Notes under the pieces: generated by a model
Told to the model about the DNA's origin: nothing
The model's input: only the letters and a program-made list of their open reading frames with translations
The model's database searches: none
Part shown: one piece after another, positions 25,150-34,210 of the stretch
Numbering within the stretch: the first letter of the stretch is position 1
Layout of the letters: each line of letters opens with the position of its first letter
NCBI GenBank assembly: GCA_001953215.1
Contig: CP019169.1
Coordinates: 3,596,001-3,660,000, forward strand
DNA: 64,000 nt
DNA from: Betaproteobacteria bacterium GR16-43
GTDB lineage: Bacteria > Pseudomonadota > Gammaproteobacteria > Burkholderiales > Usitatibacteraceae
Direction: 5' to 3'
Translations under genes and position numbers: made by a program

Positions 25150-26328
25150 ATGGCTGAAACCATCGTCATCGTCGCCGCAAAACGTACCCCCATCGGGTCC
25201 ATGCAGGGCAAGTTCAATTCCGTCTCGGCTTCGCAGCTGGGGGCGGTCGCGATCAGGGCCGCCATCGAGCAGGCGGGCGTGAAGCCCACCGAGATCGACG
25301 ACGTGATCTTCGGCTGCGTCCTGCCCGCGGGCCAGGGCCAGGCGCCCGCGCGGCAAGCCGCGCTCGGTGCGGGCCTCGACAAGTCCACGCCCGCCACGAC
25401 CGTGAACAAGATGTGCGGCTCGGGCATGAAGGCCGCGATGATGGCTGCCGACGAACTCTCCTCGGGCCAGGCGACGATCGTCGTTGCGGGGGGCATGGAA
25501 TCGATGACCAACGCGCCCCACCTGCTGCCGAAGGCGCGCGGCGGTTACCGCTACGGCCACCAGAAGGTGCTGGACCACATGGCTTTCGACGGCCTCGAGA
25601 ACGCGTACGACGGCAAGCCCATGGGCATGTTCGCCGATGCGACGGCCGCGAAGTACGGCTTCACGCGCGAGCAGATGGACGCGTATTCGAAGACTTCCAC
25701 CGAACGCGCGCTGGCCGCCGTGAAATCGGGTGCGTTCAAGGATGAGATCGCCCCGGTCACCGTCGAGGGCCGCAAGGGCAATGAAGTCGTGTCCGACGAC
25801 GAGACGCCCTTCAGCGTGAACGTCGACAAGATCCCGACGCTGCGCCCCGCGTTCAACAAGGACGGCACGGTGACGGCCGCCACTTCCTCCTCGATCTCCG
25901 ACGGCGCCGCGGCGCTGGTGATGATGACCGAGAGCGAGGCCAGGAAGCGCGGCATCAAGCCGCTCGCGAAGATCATCTCGTACGCGTCGAACGCCCACGA
26001 GCCCGAGTGGTTCACCACGGCGCCCGTCGGTGCGATCAAGAAAGTGCTCGACAAGGCCGGCTGGAAAGCGGGCGACGTCGACCTCTTCGAAGTGAACGAA
26101 GCCTTCGCCGTCGTCACGATGGCGGCGATGAAGGACGTCGGAATTCCCCACGAGAAGGTGAACGTGAACGGCGGTGCGGTGGCCCTGGGCCATCCCATCG
26201 GCGCCACCGGAGCCCGGATCATCACCACGCTCATTTACGCACTGAGGAAACGCGGCGGAAAGAAAGGCGTCGCGGCGCTGTGCATCGGAGGCGGAGAAGC
26301 CACCGCCATTGCCCTGGAGATCCTGTAG
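25150..26328 (+). CDS. Acetyl-CoA C-acetyltransferase (thiolase)
   Basis: A 392-residue thiolase that cleaves or forms acetoacetyl-CoA or related 3-ketoacyl-CoA. Cys89 in NKMCGSGMKA is the acyl-carrying residue, His348 in GHPIGATGAR and Cys378 in CIGGGEATA complete the catalytic set, and VNEAFA gives the oxyanion region. Length and motifs match biosynthetic/degradative type II thiolases. It has a good ribosome site (ACAGGAGA) eight bases upstream. In this cluster it likely handles acetoacetyl-CoA released from leucine breakdown. Confidence 0.93.
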   Translation: MAETIVIVAAKRTPIGSMQGKFNSVSASQLGAVAIRAAIEQAGVKPTEIDDVIFGCVLPAGQGQAPARQAALGAGLDKSTPATTVNKMCGSGMKAAMMAADELSSGQATIVVAGGMESMTNAPHLLPKARGGYRYGHQKVLDHMAFDGLENAYDGKPMGMFADATAAKYGFTREQMDAYSKTSTERALAAVKSGAFKDEIAPVTVEGRKGNEVVSDDETPFSVNVDKIPTLRPAFNKDGTVTAATSSSISDGAAALVMMTESEARKRGIKPLAKIISYASNAHEPEWFTTAPVGAIKKVLDKAGWKAGDVDLFEVNEAFAVVTMAAMKDVGIPHEKVNVNGGAVALGHPIGATGARIITTLIYALRKRGGKKGVAALCIGGGEATAIALEIL

Positions 26329-26330
26329 AC

Positions 26331-26606
26331 ATGACGACCACGACCATCACCCCCATCGAACACACCCCCAACATCGGCCCGTCCCTCGCCGCGGAATTGC
26401 GAGGTGTCGGCATCGACTCGCTCGAAGCCCTCATGCGCGTGGGCTTCTGGGACGCGTGGCTGCAGCTTCGCCGCGCCAAGCCCGAGCGCGATTGCGTCCC
26501 CGCCTGCCTGGCCCTCGCGGGGGCCGTGGCCGGCGTGCGCTGGAACCACCTGCCGCCACGCGTGCGCGCCGACATCCGGCAGCGCGTGAAAGCCGCGAGG
26601 GCGTGA
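26331..26606 (+). CDS. TfoX C-terminal-domain-like protein
   Basis: A 91-residue protein. The stretch TPNIGPSLAAELRGVGIDSLEALMRVGFWDAWLQLRR (in parts) resembles the helical C-terminal domain of TfoX competence regulators, which has a helix-hairpin-helix-like shape, but the N-terminal TfoX domain is missing. Small stand-alone TfoX_C proteins exist in many proteobacteria with no known role. The start lies two bases after the thiolase stop and the stop overlaps the next ATG by one base, so it is inside a tight operon. Confidence 0.78.
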   Translation: MTTTTITPIEHTPNIGPSLAAELRGVGIDSLEALMRVGFWDAWLQLRRAKPERDCVPACLALAGAVAGVRWNHLPPRVRADIRQRVKAARA

Positions 26607-26851
26607 TGCTGCGCTCCACGCGCGCCCTGCTCCTCCTCGCCACCGGAACCGCGCTGGCGATGGGAGGTTGCGGCAAGCCGCCGCCCCCGAAGGTCGATGC
26701 CGCGAAGGAGCAAGCCGAAGCCAACGCACGCGCCCGCGAACGCGCGTACGGCGGCGAGGCCGTGAAGGCCCTCGACCAGGCCAAGGGCATGCAGGAAGAC
26801 ATGAACAAGAAGGCCCTCGAATCCGTCGACAAGGCGGAAAAGGGAAACTAG
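26606..26851 (+). CDS. Small lipoprotein-like protein
   Basis: An 81-residue protein with a hydrophobic N-terminus (LLLLATGTALAMGGCG); the cysteine at residue 22 after MGG could be lipidated, although the lipobox is not perfect. The mature part is highly charged and probably one long helix: VDAAKEQAEANARARERAYGG and MQEDMNKKALESVDKAEK. The start shares one base with the previous stop, and the next gene begins right after its stop. I do not recognise a family. Confidence 0.72.
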   Translation: MLRSTRALLLLATGTALAMGGCGKPPPPKVDAAKEQAEANARARERAYGGEAVKALDQAKGMQEDMNKKALESVDKAEKGN

Positions 26852-28009
26852 ATGCTGCAGCGCGCGCGCACCGACTTCCTCTCCGAAGAGCAGCGGATGA
26901 TCCGCGACACGGCCCGCGATTTCGCGCAGGCCGAGCTGGCCCCGCACGCCGGCCGCTGGGACCAGGAAGGCTGGCTGCCCGAGGCCGTGCTCGCGAAACT
27001 GGGCGAGCTGGGCTTCCTCGGCATGGTCGTCCCCGAGGAATGGGGTGGCTCGTTCACCGACTACACGGCCTACGCGCTCGCCATGGAGGAGATCTCCGCG
27101 GGCTGCGCGGCCACGGGCGGCGTGATGAGCGTGCACAACTCCGTGGGCTGCGGGCCGATCCTCGCGTGGGGATCCGAAGAACAGAAGAGGGCGTGGCTGC
27201 CCGACATGGCCGCCGGCCGGAAGATCGGCTGCTTCTGCCTCACCGAGCCGCAGGCGGGGAGCGAAGCCAACAACCTGAAGACCCGCGCGGAGTTGAAGGA
27301 CGGCCAGTGGGTCCTGAACGGATCCAAGCAATTCGTCACCAACGGCAAGCGCGCCGCGGTCGCGATCGTCTTCGCCGTCACCGACCCGGATCTCGGCAAG
27401 AAAGGCCTTTCGGCCTTCATCGTGCCGACCGATTCCCCCGGCTTCAACGTGCAGCGCATGGAGCACAAGATGGGCATCCGCGCGTCCGACACGTGCGCCA
27501 TCGCCCTGCAGGACTGCACCATTCCCGAGGCGAACCTGCTGGGTCCGCGTGGCAAGGGCCTCGCCATCGCGCTCTCCAACCTCGAGGGTGGACGCATCGG
27601 CATCGCCTCGCAGGCGCTCGGCATCGCCCGGGCCGCGTTCGAGGCCGCGCTCGCCTACGCGAAGGAGCGCACCCAGTTCGGCAAGAAGCTGGTCGAGCAC
27701 CAGTCGATCGCCAACATGCTGGCCGACATGCACACGCGCCTCAACGCGGCGCGGCTGCTGATCCACCACGCCGCCCGCATGCGCACCGAGGGCCTGCCCT
27801 GCCTCACCGAAGCGTCGCAAGCCAAGCTCTTCGCCTCCGAGCTCGCCGAAGAGGTGTGCTCGAAAGCGATCCAGATCCACGGCGGCTACGGCTACCTCGA
27901 GGACTATCCGGTCGAACGCCACTATCGCGATGCCCGCATCACCCAGATCTACGAGGGCACGAGCGAGATCCAGCGCCTCCTGATCGCGCGCGACCTCGCG
28001 GCGGACTGA
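26852..28009 (+). CDS. Short/branched-chain acyl-CoA dehydrogenase
   Basis: A 385-residue flavoprotein that introduces a 2,3-double bond into an acyl-Co[19 protein letters not shown] and [37 protein letters not shown] (in parts) are the two family signatures, and the catalytic base is Glu368 in IYEGTSE, the classical short-chain position. It therefore differs from the ivd product upstream. Candidates are butyryl-, isobutyryl- or 2-methylbutyryl-CoA; the branched-chain context favours the last two, as inference. It directly abuts the lipoprotein-like gene. Confidence 0.9.
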   Translation: MLQRARTDFLSEEQRMIRDTARDFAQAELAPHAGRWDQEGWLPEAVLAKLGELGFLGMVVPEEWGGSFTDYTAYALAMEEISAGCAATGGVMSVHNSVGCGPILAWGSEEQKRAWLPDMAAGRKIGCFCLTEPQAGSEANNLKTRAELKDGQWVLNGSKQFVTNGKRAAVAIVFAVTDPDLGKKGLSAFIVPTDSPGFNVQRMEHKMGIRASDTCAIALQDCTIPEANLLGPRGKGLAIALSNLEGGRIGIASQALGIARAAFEAALAYAKERTQFGKKLVEHQSIANMLADMHTRLNAARLLIHHAARMRTEGLPCLTEASQAKLFASELAEEVCSKAIQIHGGYGYLEDYPVERHYRDARITQIYEGTSEIQRLLIARDLAAD

Positions 28010-28015
28010 CGGCGC

Positions 28016-28465
28016 ATGGCCGCCGCCCCGGCGAACCCGCAGCAACCGCTGATCAACACCTGGCTCGGCCAGCTCGTGGGCACGATGGTGCTCGCCGGCG
28101 TGGTGATGGTCTTCTTCCGCACCGGCATCGAGGGCTGGAAGGGCATCGACGCCAAGTGGCAGCTCTACGCGCTGTATGCCGGCGTCGCGGCGATCATCCC
28201 CGCCCTGCTCTACCTCACGAACTTCAAGCAGGTGCTGGACGTGGACCGCGCGGCGCAACAGGCCAACGGCGGCCGGCCCGATCCCGCGATTCGCAAGGTC
28301 CTGGTTCGCGCGCTCACCGTGGGCGGCGCGCTTTGCGAGCTGCCGCAGTCCTTCGGCGTCCTGCATTTGCTGCTGGGCGGCGAAACCCGCTGGTTTCTCG
28401 GGGCCACGATGGTTACCATCGCGCTTCGCCTCTCCTACCGACCCTTCGAACGCAAGCCGCGCTGA
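28016..28465 (+). CDS. Predicted membrane protein, function unknown
   Basis: A 149-residue protein with about four hydrophobic segments: LVGTMVLAGVVMVFF, LYALYAGVAAIIPALLYL, a segment around VRALTVGGALCELPQSFGVL, and WFLGATMVTIAL. No charged catalytic motif is seen. It lies six bases after the acyl-CoA dehydrogenase and four before the TPR protein. I recognise no family; a generic inner-membrane protein is the safest label. Confidence 0.7.
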   Translation: MAAAPANPQQPLINTWLGQLVGTMVLAGVVMVFFRTGIEGWKGIDAKWQLYALYAGVAAIIPALLYLTNFKQVLDVDRAAQQANGGRPDPAIRKVLVRALTVGGALCELPQSFGVLHLLLGGETRWFLGATMVTIALRLSYRPFERKPR

Positions 28466-28469
28466 CCCC

Positions 28470-29204
28470 ATGGCCCGCATCCTCTTCATCCTCACGGCGA
28501 TCATCCAGTTCTCGTTCGCCTTCCACGCCCTCAAGACCGGGCGCGGCCCGCGCTGGATCATGATCATCATGCTGGCGCCCGTGATCGGGTGCCTCGCGTA
28601 CTACTTCATCGAGATCTTCCCCGCCTCGCGCGAGGAGCGCGCGGTGCGCAAGCACATCCGCGACATCGCCAAGTCGTTGAACCCGGACGGTGAGCTGCAC
28701 CGGCGTTCGGAGGAAGTCGCCACGAACGCGAGCGTCGACAATCGCGCCGCGCTCGCCGACGAGTGCCTCGAGAAAGGCATGTTCGACGAGGCGATCCGCC
28801 TCTACGAAAGCTGCCTCGAGGGTCCCTACGCCAACGATTCGCGCATCCTCTTTTCCTGTGCCCGCGCCTACTTCTACGACGGGCGGCATCGCCAGGCCGA
28901 GGAGATCCTGCAGCGCCTCGGCAAGGCGCATCCGAAATACCGGCGCGACGAAGCCCGCCTGCTCGAGGCCCGCGTGTCGGATGCGTTGGGCGACACCGAA
29001 CGGTCGGTCGCGATCTTCGAGGAGCTGCGCGAGACGTACGTCGGCTTCGAGGCCAAGTATCGCTATGCCGTGCTGCTGAAGCGCCTCGGCCGATCCGAGC
29101 GCGCCAACGAACTCTTCGACGCGATCGCCAAATCGTCGCGCCGCTCCGCGCTCGAAAGCGAGCAGGAATGGGTGCGCCTCGCCCGCAACGAGCGCAGCGC
29201 CTGA
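28470..29204 (+). CDS. Membrane-anchored TPR protein
   Basis: A 244-residue protein. Two N-terminal hydrophobic stretches ([15 protein letters not shown] and [23 protein letters not shown]) resemble the phospholipase-D nuclease N-terminal membrane domain. The remainder is built from tetratricopeptide-like helix pairs, for example [42 protein letters not shown] and [20 protein letters not shown]. Such proteins are scaffolds; no enzymatic residues are evident. The stop lies four bases before mccB. Confidence 0.78.
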   Translation: MARILFILTAIIQFSFAFHALKTGRGPRWIMIIMLAPVIGCLAYYFIEIFPASREERAVRKHIRDIAKSLNPDGELHRRSEEVATNASVDNRAALADECLEKGMFDEAIRLYESCLEGPYANDSRILFSCARAYFYDGRHRQAEEILQRLGKAHPKYRRDEARLLEARVSDALGDTERSVAIFEELRETYVGFEAKYRYAVLLKRLGRSERANELFDAIAKSSRRSALESEQEWVRLARNERSA

Positions 29205-29208
29205 ACGC

Positions 29209-30840
29209 ATGCCTATCCTGAAATCCAAGATCGATTCCGGTTCCCCGGCCTTCGCCGAGAATGCGAAGGCCATGTCCGCACTGGTCGAGGACCTTCGCGC
29301 CCAAGTGGCGAAGGCCTCCGAAGGCGGTGGGCCCGATGCGCAGAAGAAGCACACGGCGCGCGGCAAGCTCCTCCCGCGGGATCGCGTGCGTGGCCTGCTC
29401 GATCCGGGCGCGCCGTTCCTCGAGTTTTCGCAGCTCGCCGCGCACGGCATGTACGGCGACGACGCGCCCTCGGCCGGCATCGTGACCGGCATCGGCCGCG
29501 TCGAAGGCCGCGAGGTCGTGATCGTGGCCAACGACGCGACGGTCAAGGGCGGCACCTACTACCCCATGACGGTGAAGAAGCACCTGCGCGCGCAGGAGAT
29601 CGCCGCGCAGAACCGCCTGCCCTGCATCTACCTTGTGGATTCGGGCGGCGCCTTCCTGCCCCTGCAGGACGAAGTGTTCCCCGACAAGGAGCATTTCGGG
29701 CGCATCTTCTACAACCAGGCGAACCTTTCCGCGGCAGGCATCGCGCAAGTCGCGGCGGTGATGGGCTCGTGCACGGCCGGCGGCGCCTACGTGCCCGCGA
29801 TGTGCGACGAGTCGATCATCGTGAAGAATCAGGGGACCATCTTTCTCGGGGGGCCTCCTCTCGTGAAAGCCGCGACCGGCGAAGTGGTCACGGCCGAAGA
29901 CCTCGGCGGCGGCGACGTGCATTCGCGCCTCTCGGGCGTCACCGACCACCTCGCCGACGACGACCGCCACGCCCTCGCCATCGCCCGCGAGATCGTTAGA
30001 AATCTCGGAGGAATAAAGGGGTCAGACTCCTTTATTCGTGCTCCTCGAATAAAGGAGTCTGACCCCTTTATTCCGCCCCTGTACTCGGGCGACGAGCTCT
30101 ACGGGATCATCCCGAAGGACCCGCGCCATCCGTTCGACGTGCGCGAGGTGATCGCGAGGCTCGTCGACGGCAGCGAGTTCCATGAATTCAAGGCGCTCTA
30201 CGGCACGACGCTCGTCACCGGCTTTGCGCACCTGCACGGCATGCCGGTGGGCATCATCGCGAACAACGGCATCCTCTTCTCGGAGTCGGCGCTGAAGGGC
30301 ACGCACTTCATCGAGCTGTGCAACCAGCGCGGCATCCCGCTGCTCTTCCTGCAGAACATCACCGGCTTCATGGTCGGCCGCAAGTACGAGACCGAAGGCA
30401 TCGCCAAGAACGGCGCGAAGATGGTGACCGCCGTGTCGTGCGCGAAGGTGCCCAAGCTCACGGTGATCCTCGGCGGCTCGTTCGGCGCCGGCAACTACGG
30501 GATGTGCGGCCGGGCATTCAATCCGCGCTTCCTCTGGACGTGGCCCAACGCGCGCATCTCGGTGATGGGCGGCGAGCAGGCCGCTTCCGTCCTCGCGACC
30601 GTGAAGCGCGACGGCATCGAATTGAAGAAAGGCACCTGGTCGAAGGACGAGGAAGAAGCGTTCAAGGCGCCGATCCGCGAGCAGTACGAACGCCAGGGAC
30701 ACCCGTATTACGCAACCGCACGACTGTGGGACGACGGGGTCATCGACCCGGCCGATACCCGCCGCGTGCTCGGCCTCGCATTGGCCGCCACCCTCAACGC
30801 GCCCCTCGAAGACACGAAGTACGGTGTCTTCCGGATGTAG
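29209..30840 (+). CDS. mccB: Methylcrotonoyl-CoA carboxylase beta subunit, with in-frame repeat insertion
   Basis: A 543-residue carboxyltransferase subunit that moves CO2 from biotin to 3-methylcrotonyl-CoA in leucine breakdown. Family blocks include [41 protein letters not shown] (in parts), [47 protein letters not shown], and in the second half [28 protein letters not shown] and [20 protein letters not shown]. Residues about 268-289 are foreign: a 63-bp palindrome (30011-30073) is read through in frame, between the two crotonase-like domains in a linker. Without it the length fits the family. The gene is directly before the hydratase. Confidence 0.92.
   Translation: MPILKSKIDSGSPAFAENAKAMSALVEDLRAQVAKASEGGGPDAQKKHTARGKLLPRDRVRGLLDPGAPFLEFSQLAAHGMYGDDAPSAGIVTGIGRVEGREVVIVANDATVKGGTYYPMTVKKHLRAQEIAAQNRLPCIYLVDSGGAFLPLQDEVFPDKEHFGRIFYNQANLSAAGIAQVAAVMGSCTAGGAYVPAMCDESIIVKNQGTIFLGGPPLVKAATGEVVTAEDLGGGDVHSRLSGVTDHLADDDRHALAIAREIVRNLGGIKGSDSFIRAPRIKESDPFIPPLYSGDELYGIIPKDPRHPFDVREVIARLVDGSEFHEFKALYGTTLVTGFAHLHGMPVGIIANNGILFSESALKGTHFIELCNQRGIPLLFLQNITGFMVGRKYETEGIAKNGAKMVTAVSCAKVPKLTVILGGSFGAGNYGMCGRAFNPRFLWTWPNARISVMGGEQAASVLATVKRDGIELKKGTWSKDEEEAFKAPIREQYERQGHPYYATARLWDDGVIDPADTRRVLGLALAATLNAPLEDTKYGVFRM
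30011..30073. repeat. GGGGTCAGAC-type palindromic repeat, copy 2, inserted in mccB
   Basis: Two perfect 28-base arms (30011-30038 and 30046-30073) surround a seven-base loop. Total length is 63 bases, a multiple of three, so mccB stays open. The core AGGGGTCAGACTCC matches copy 1, and this is the longest perfect-arm copy with the CTTTATTCG extension. Confidence 0.93.
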
Positions 30841-30849
30841 GAAATCGCC

Positions 30850-31662
30850 ATGCCTTCCGCCGTCGTCGTCGATCGCCAGGGTTCCATCGGCCTCGTCACC
30901 CTGAACCGCCCCGAACGCCACAACGCCTTCGACGACGTCGTCATCGGCGAGTTGACCGAGGCGCTGCGCTCCATGGAAGGCGAAGACGGCGTGCGCGCCA
31001 TCGTGCTTTCCGCCGTGGGCAAGTCCTACTCCGCAGGCGCGGACCTCGACTGGATGAAGCGCGCCGCCGCGTACTCGAAGGACGAGAACCAGCGCGACGC
31101 GATGGCCCTCGGCACGCTCATGCGCACGCTCGACAACCTTCGCAAGCCCACCATCGCGCGCGTGCAGGGCAACGCGTTCGGCGGCGGCGTGGGCCTCGTG
31201 GCCTGCTGCGACATCGCGGTGTGCATCGCGAGCGCCGAGTTCGCGCTCACCGAAGTGAAGCTGGGCCTCATTCCCGCCGTGATCTCGCCGTACGTCGTGT
31301 CCGCGATCGGCGCCAAGCAGGCCCGCCGCTACTTCCTCACCGGCGAGCGCTTCACCGCGGCCGACGCCTATCGCATGGGCCTGGTGCACGAGCTGGCCGG
31401 CGACGAAGACGACCTGGACGACAAGGTCGGAAGCATCCTTGCCGCGGTCCTGCAGGGCGGCCCGGTCGCGCAACGCGAAGCCAAGGACCTCATCCGGTCC
31501 GTGGCCAACCGCCCGATGCACAGCGAGATCCTGCAGGACACCGCCGATCGCATCGCGCGGATCCGCACCTCCCCCGAAGGCCGCGAAGGCATCGCCGCCT
31601 TCATCGAGAAGCGCAAGGCTTCCTGGGTGCCGGAAGCGCCCAATCCCTCCCCCGAGAGCTAG
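30850..31662 (+). CDS. Methylglutaconyl-CoA hydratase-like enoyl-CoA hydratase
   Basis: A 270-residue crotonase-fold enzyme. VTLNRPERHNAFDD, SYSAGADLDWMKR (oxyanion region) and GNAFGGGVGLVACCDIAVC identify the LiuC/AUH group, where the first family glutamate is replaced by glycine and the second is kept (LTEVKLGLIP). It hydrates 3-methylglutaconyl-CoA to HMG-CoA, the step after the MCC reaction. It lies nine bases after mccB. The HMG-CoA lyase that would finish the pathway is not in the window. Confidence 0.88.
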   Translation: MPSAVVVDRQGSIGLVTLNRPERHNAFDDVVIGELTEALRSMEGEDGVRAIVLSAVGKSYSAGADLDWMKRAAAYSKDENQRDAMALGTLMRTLDNLRKPTIARVQGNAFGGGVGLVACCDIAVCIASAEFALTEVKLGLIPAVISPYVVSAIGAKQARRYFLTGERFTAADAYRMGLVHELAGDEDDLDDKVGSILAAVLQGGPVAQREAKDLIRSVANRPMHSEILQDTADRIARIRTSPEGREGIAAFIEKRKASWVPEAPNPSPES

Positions 31663-31685
31663 CTTCCCAAGGCCGGCCGCAAGTT

Positions 31686-31735
31686 CCCACTTGACATCGG
31701 CCTTGCGTTGCCGCAATGTGGGAAAAATACCCACA
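31686..31735 (+). promoter_or_regulatory. Candidate promoter and operator before the A-B-A-B array
   Basis: TTGACA, a perfect -35 box, occurs at 31691-31696. The -10 position is poor (CAATGT at 31714 with a 17-base spacer). Around it CCCAC (31686-31690), GTGGG (31718-31722) and CCCAC (31730-31734) form overlapping inverted repeats; TGTGGG and CCCACA are the arms of a dyad at 31717-31735. The arrangement looks like a repressor or activator site just ahead of the start at 31747. Confidence 0.5.
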
Positions 31736-31746
31736 CTTAAGAGAAC

Positions 31747-32556
31747 ATGCAACTTTTTGATTTGCCACGAATTTCTATTCGCAACATAGGAGCTGCACTG
31801 ACGGCTCTGATCACGTTCGTGGGGTTCCAAGCACCCGTCCGGGCAGAAATGATCGTGTTTCCCCACGACCCTCGCGCCGGCGAGGACATCGCCATCTTCG
31901 TGACCCAGACCACGCTGCGGCTCCCCGGACCGCGCTTCCCGGGAACGTTGTCCTTCGTCACGGAGCCCACGCGAATCATCGCGACTCCAGGCAGCTACAC
32001 CTATTCGCAATCGTCATTCCCGGTCACCTCCTGGGTCGTCGGAATCGCGCGCAACGTTCCCGCCGGCCTGGTCCCGATCCCCATTCGCAGCGAGGACGGC
32101 ACGGTGTCGTCGCTTTTCCTGGGACAGATCGAAGTGCTACCGCCGGAAGGTGCTTCGACGACGCCCCAGTTCCACGGGCTCACGGGAAATTGGTTCAATC
32201 CCCAGGAGGGCGGCTGGGGCGTGAACCTGATCGAAAGCGATACGGGGCCGCAGTTGCTCGCCCTCTGGCTGGACTACATGGTCAGCCCCGCTCCCCTTTC
32301 AGGCCCTTCCTGGAGGGTGCTCTCCGGGGGCCGCTGGATATCGCCAACCACGTTCCGGGGCGTGCTCTACAGGACCTATGACGGCACGACCGTGGGAGGC
32401 ACCTCGAGGGCAGCGACCGTCATCCCATACGGCTACATGTCGCTCACCTTCAAGAGCGCCGACGAGATGGAGTTCGTGGCCGAGCAGTTCGACCCCTTCT
32501 ACCCCACCACCCATTCCTTCGCGAAGCGCGCAACGCTGCGCAAGCAGGTGTTCTAG
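31747..32556 (+). CDS. Type A secreted paralogue, copy A2
   Basis: A 269-residue exported protein. The N-terminal 33 residues hold a signal peptide (ALTALITFVGFQAPVRA), and the mature part begins EMIVFPHDPRAGEDIAIFV. The second half repeats the type A blocks: TGNWFNPQEGGWGVNLIE, LLALWLDYM, WRVLSGGRWISPTTFRGVLY, GYMSLTFKSADEMEFV, ending RKQVF. It is the most divergent type A copy, with a longer variable middle region. It opens the four-gene A-B-A-B array, with its own promoter-like region. Function unknown. Confidence 0.82.
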   Translation: MQLFDLPRISIRNIGAALTALITFVGFQAPVRAEMIVFPHDPRAGEDIAIFVTQTTLRLPGPRFPGTLSFVTEPTRIIATPGSYTYSQSSFPVTSWVVGIARNVPAGLVPIPIRSEDGTVSSLFLGQIEVLPPEGASTTPQFHGLTGNWFNPQEGGWGVNLIESDTGPQLLALWLDYMVSPAPLSGPSWRVLSGGRWISPTTFRGVLYRTYDGTTVGGTSRAATVIPYGYMSLTFKSADEMEFVAEQFDPFYPTTHSFAKRATLRKQVF

Positions 32557-33369
32557 GTGACCGCGATGCATCGAATCCCTTACGTGTTGCTCGCCCTGTT
32601 CTCGATGGCGTCCCTCGAGTCGCTTGCGGCCGAGGCCCTGGGAATTGTGCCGGCACGCCCCGTCGCCGGCGAGCCCTTCGTCCTCGTCTACAACGGCGAG
32701 GCTCGCACGCCGCTGAACGGCTACTTCAATCTCCAGAGCACCGTAACGGCCAGCGGAGCAAACCTCCTGCTGTCCACGGACGTCGACGCACCGATCGGTG
32801 TCAGGGCGCCGTGCTTCGGCTGCGAATACACCAATCGATACCAGACGTTCGCATCGGCGACGGTCGTGGCACCGGGAACCTATGCGCTTTCGAGGTCGAT
32901 CCGCGACAAGCAGGGCCTGCTGCAGGAAGTCGTCTCGAACCTGGTCGTCGATCCGCCGCGTGCCGCCGCCACTCCGCAGTTTCGCAATCTCTCGGGAAAC
33001 TACTTCGCGGCGGACGAAAACGGCGCCGGCGTCAACGTGATCCAGAGCGCGGACGGGCAGTTGTTCGTGGTCTGGGCGACGTATGGATCGGGTCCATATG
33101 TCCAGAACAGCAACTACTCGCCGGACGTGGAGGCGACCTGGCTCGTGATCTCGAACGGCAAGTGGATCTCGCCGACCGAGTTCCAGGGCGTCATGTACAC
33201 GACGATAGGCGGTCCATACGCGTCGCCGTGGGACGCGTCGAAGTTCTACGCCTCCCCGTTCGGCGTCATGAACCTCAGGTTCACCGATCGCAACCTGGTC
33301 GACATGGATGCGCAATTCGCCTACAACGGCGCGCGCAAGCAGAAGCGCCTGAGCCGCCTGCCATTCTGA
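32557..33369 (+). CDS. Type B secreted paralogue, copy B2
   Basis: A 270-residue exported protein starting at GTG right after the A2 stop (an ATG three codons later is also possible). A signal peptide ends near SLAA. Mature sequence: LGIVPARPVAGEPFVLVYNG, then two cysteines close together (PCFGCEY), not seen in B1 or as a CxxC in B3. The second half has LSGNYFAADENGAGVNVIQ, LFVVWATYG, WLVISNGKWISPTEFQGVMY, and ends DMDAQFAYNGARKQKRLSRL. The shared C-terminal RKQKRL signature ties it to B1 and B3. Confidence 0.82.
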   Translation: MTAMHRIPYVLLALFSMASLESLAAEALGIVPARPVAGEPFVLVYNGEARTPLNGYFNLQSTVTASGANLLLSTDVDAPIGVRAPCFGCEYTNRYQTFASATVVAPGTYALSRSIRDKQGLLQEVVSNLVVDPPRAAATPQFRNLSGNYFAADENGAGVNVIQSADGQLFVVWATYGSGPYVQNSNYSPDVEATWLVISNGKWISPTEFQGVMYTTIGGPYASPWDASKFYASPFGVMNLRFTDRNLVDMDAQFAYNGARKQKRLSRLPF

Positions 33370-33382
33370 GACGAAGAACACG

Positions 33383-34201
33383 ATGAAAGCGCATTCCGCC
33401 ATGACTCGATTCACGATCGCCATCGCGGCGATCCTATCCGCCGGTACCTTGGCGTCACGCGCCGAGGTGACCACCTATCCGCCCGACCCGCGGCTAGGCG
33501 AGACCGTGGCCGTCATCTCCTCGCTCGACGCCGTTCGGCCCCCGGCTGGAAAGGCACCCGCGTCGTCACAAGCCACCCTCGAGGCAACGAAGCTTTCGTT
33601 CCTGGTGACGACGGGCTACAGCAGCTACAACGAGACCTACACGTGGCCAAGGCCTTTCAACGCCGGCGTGACGGTTGCCGCGGTAACGCCGGTCCTGGCA
33701 GGTCAATACGAGGTCGTGCTCCGCAGCGACTACCCGGATTCCCTCACCGCGGCGACGGGCACGTTCCAGGTGGCCGCGCACGCGGGATTCTCGAAGCCGC
33801 TGATCAAGGGCGTCACGGGCAACTGGTACAACCCGGACGAGTCGGGCTGGGGCGTGAACATCATCGAGGGCACCGAGAGCCTCAAGCTGTTCGCGATCTG
33901 GTTCGACTACGGGGCCAACAACAACAGCAGTTCGACGGACCCCGCAGCGGAACCGTCCTGGCGCGTCATGTCGGATGGCCAATGGATCACGCCGACAGTC
34001 TTTCGCGGCGTCGTCTACGAGACAGCCAACGGCACGGCGCCCAACGGGCCTTCCGTCAAGGCGGGGCGGATCCTTCCCGTCGGCTACATGACGCTGACCT
34101 TCGCGAGCACGGACGCCATGGAGTTCAAGCTCGTCCTCCGCGCCGAAAATGGCTTCAAGGAAACCACTCGCATCCGGCAACTTCGCCGGTTGGCGTTCTA
34201 G
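33383..34201 (+). CDS. Type A secreted paralogue, copy A3
   Basis: A 272-residue exported protein. ATG at 33383 gives a signal peptide ending near SRA; an ATG six codons on is possible. The mature start EVTTYPPDPRLGETVAVISS is very close to A1, as are GNWYNPDESGWGVNIIE, LFAIWFDYG, WRVMSDGQWITPTVFRGVVYET and GYMTLTF...DAMEFKLVL, ending RRLAF. A1 and A3 resemble each other more than either resembles A2, which suggests the two loci arose by copying of an A-B unit. Function unknown. Confidence 0.82.
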   Translation: MKAHSAMTRFTIAIAAILSAGTLASRAEVTTYPPDPRLGETVAVISSLDAVRPPAGKAPASSQATLEATKLSFLVTTGYSSYNETYTWPRPFNAGVTVAAVTPVLAGQYEVVLRSDYPDSLTAATGTFQVAAHAGFSKPLIKGVTGNWYNPDESGWGVNIIEGTESLKLFAIWFDYGANNNSSSTDPAAEPSWRVMSDGQWITPTVFRGVVYETANGTAPNGPSVKAGRILPVGYMTLTFASTDAMEFKLVLRAENGFKETTRIRQLRRLAF

Positions 34202-34210
34202 GGAGCCCCG

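Noticed and set aside
30011-30073. mccB as a pseudogene due to insertion
   Set aside because: The insert keeps frame, no stop arises, and both catalytic halves are intact, so an active enzyme is more likely.
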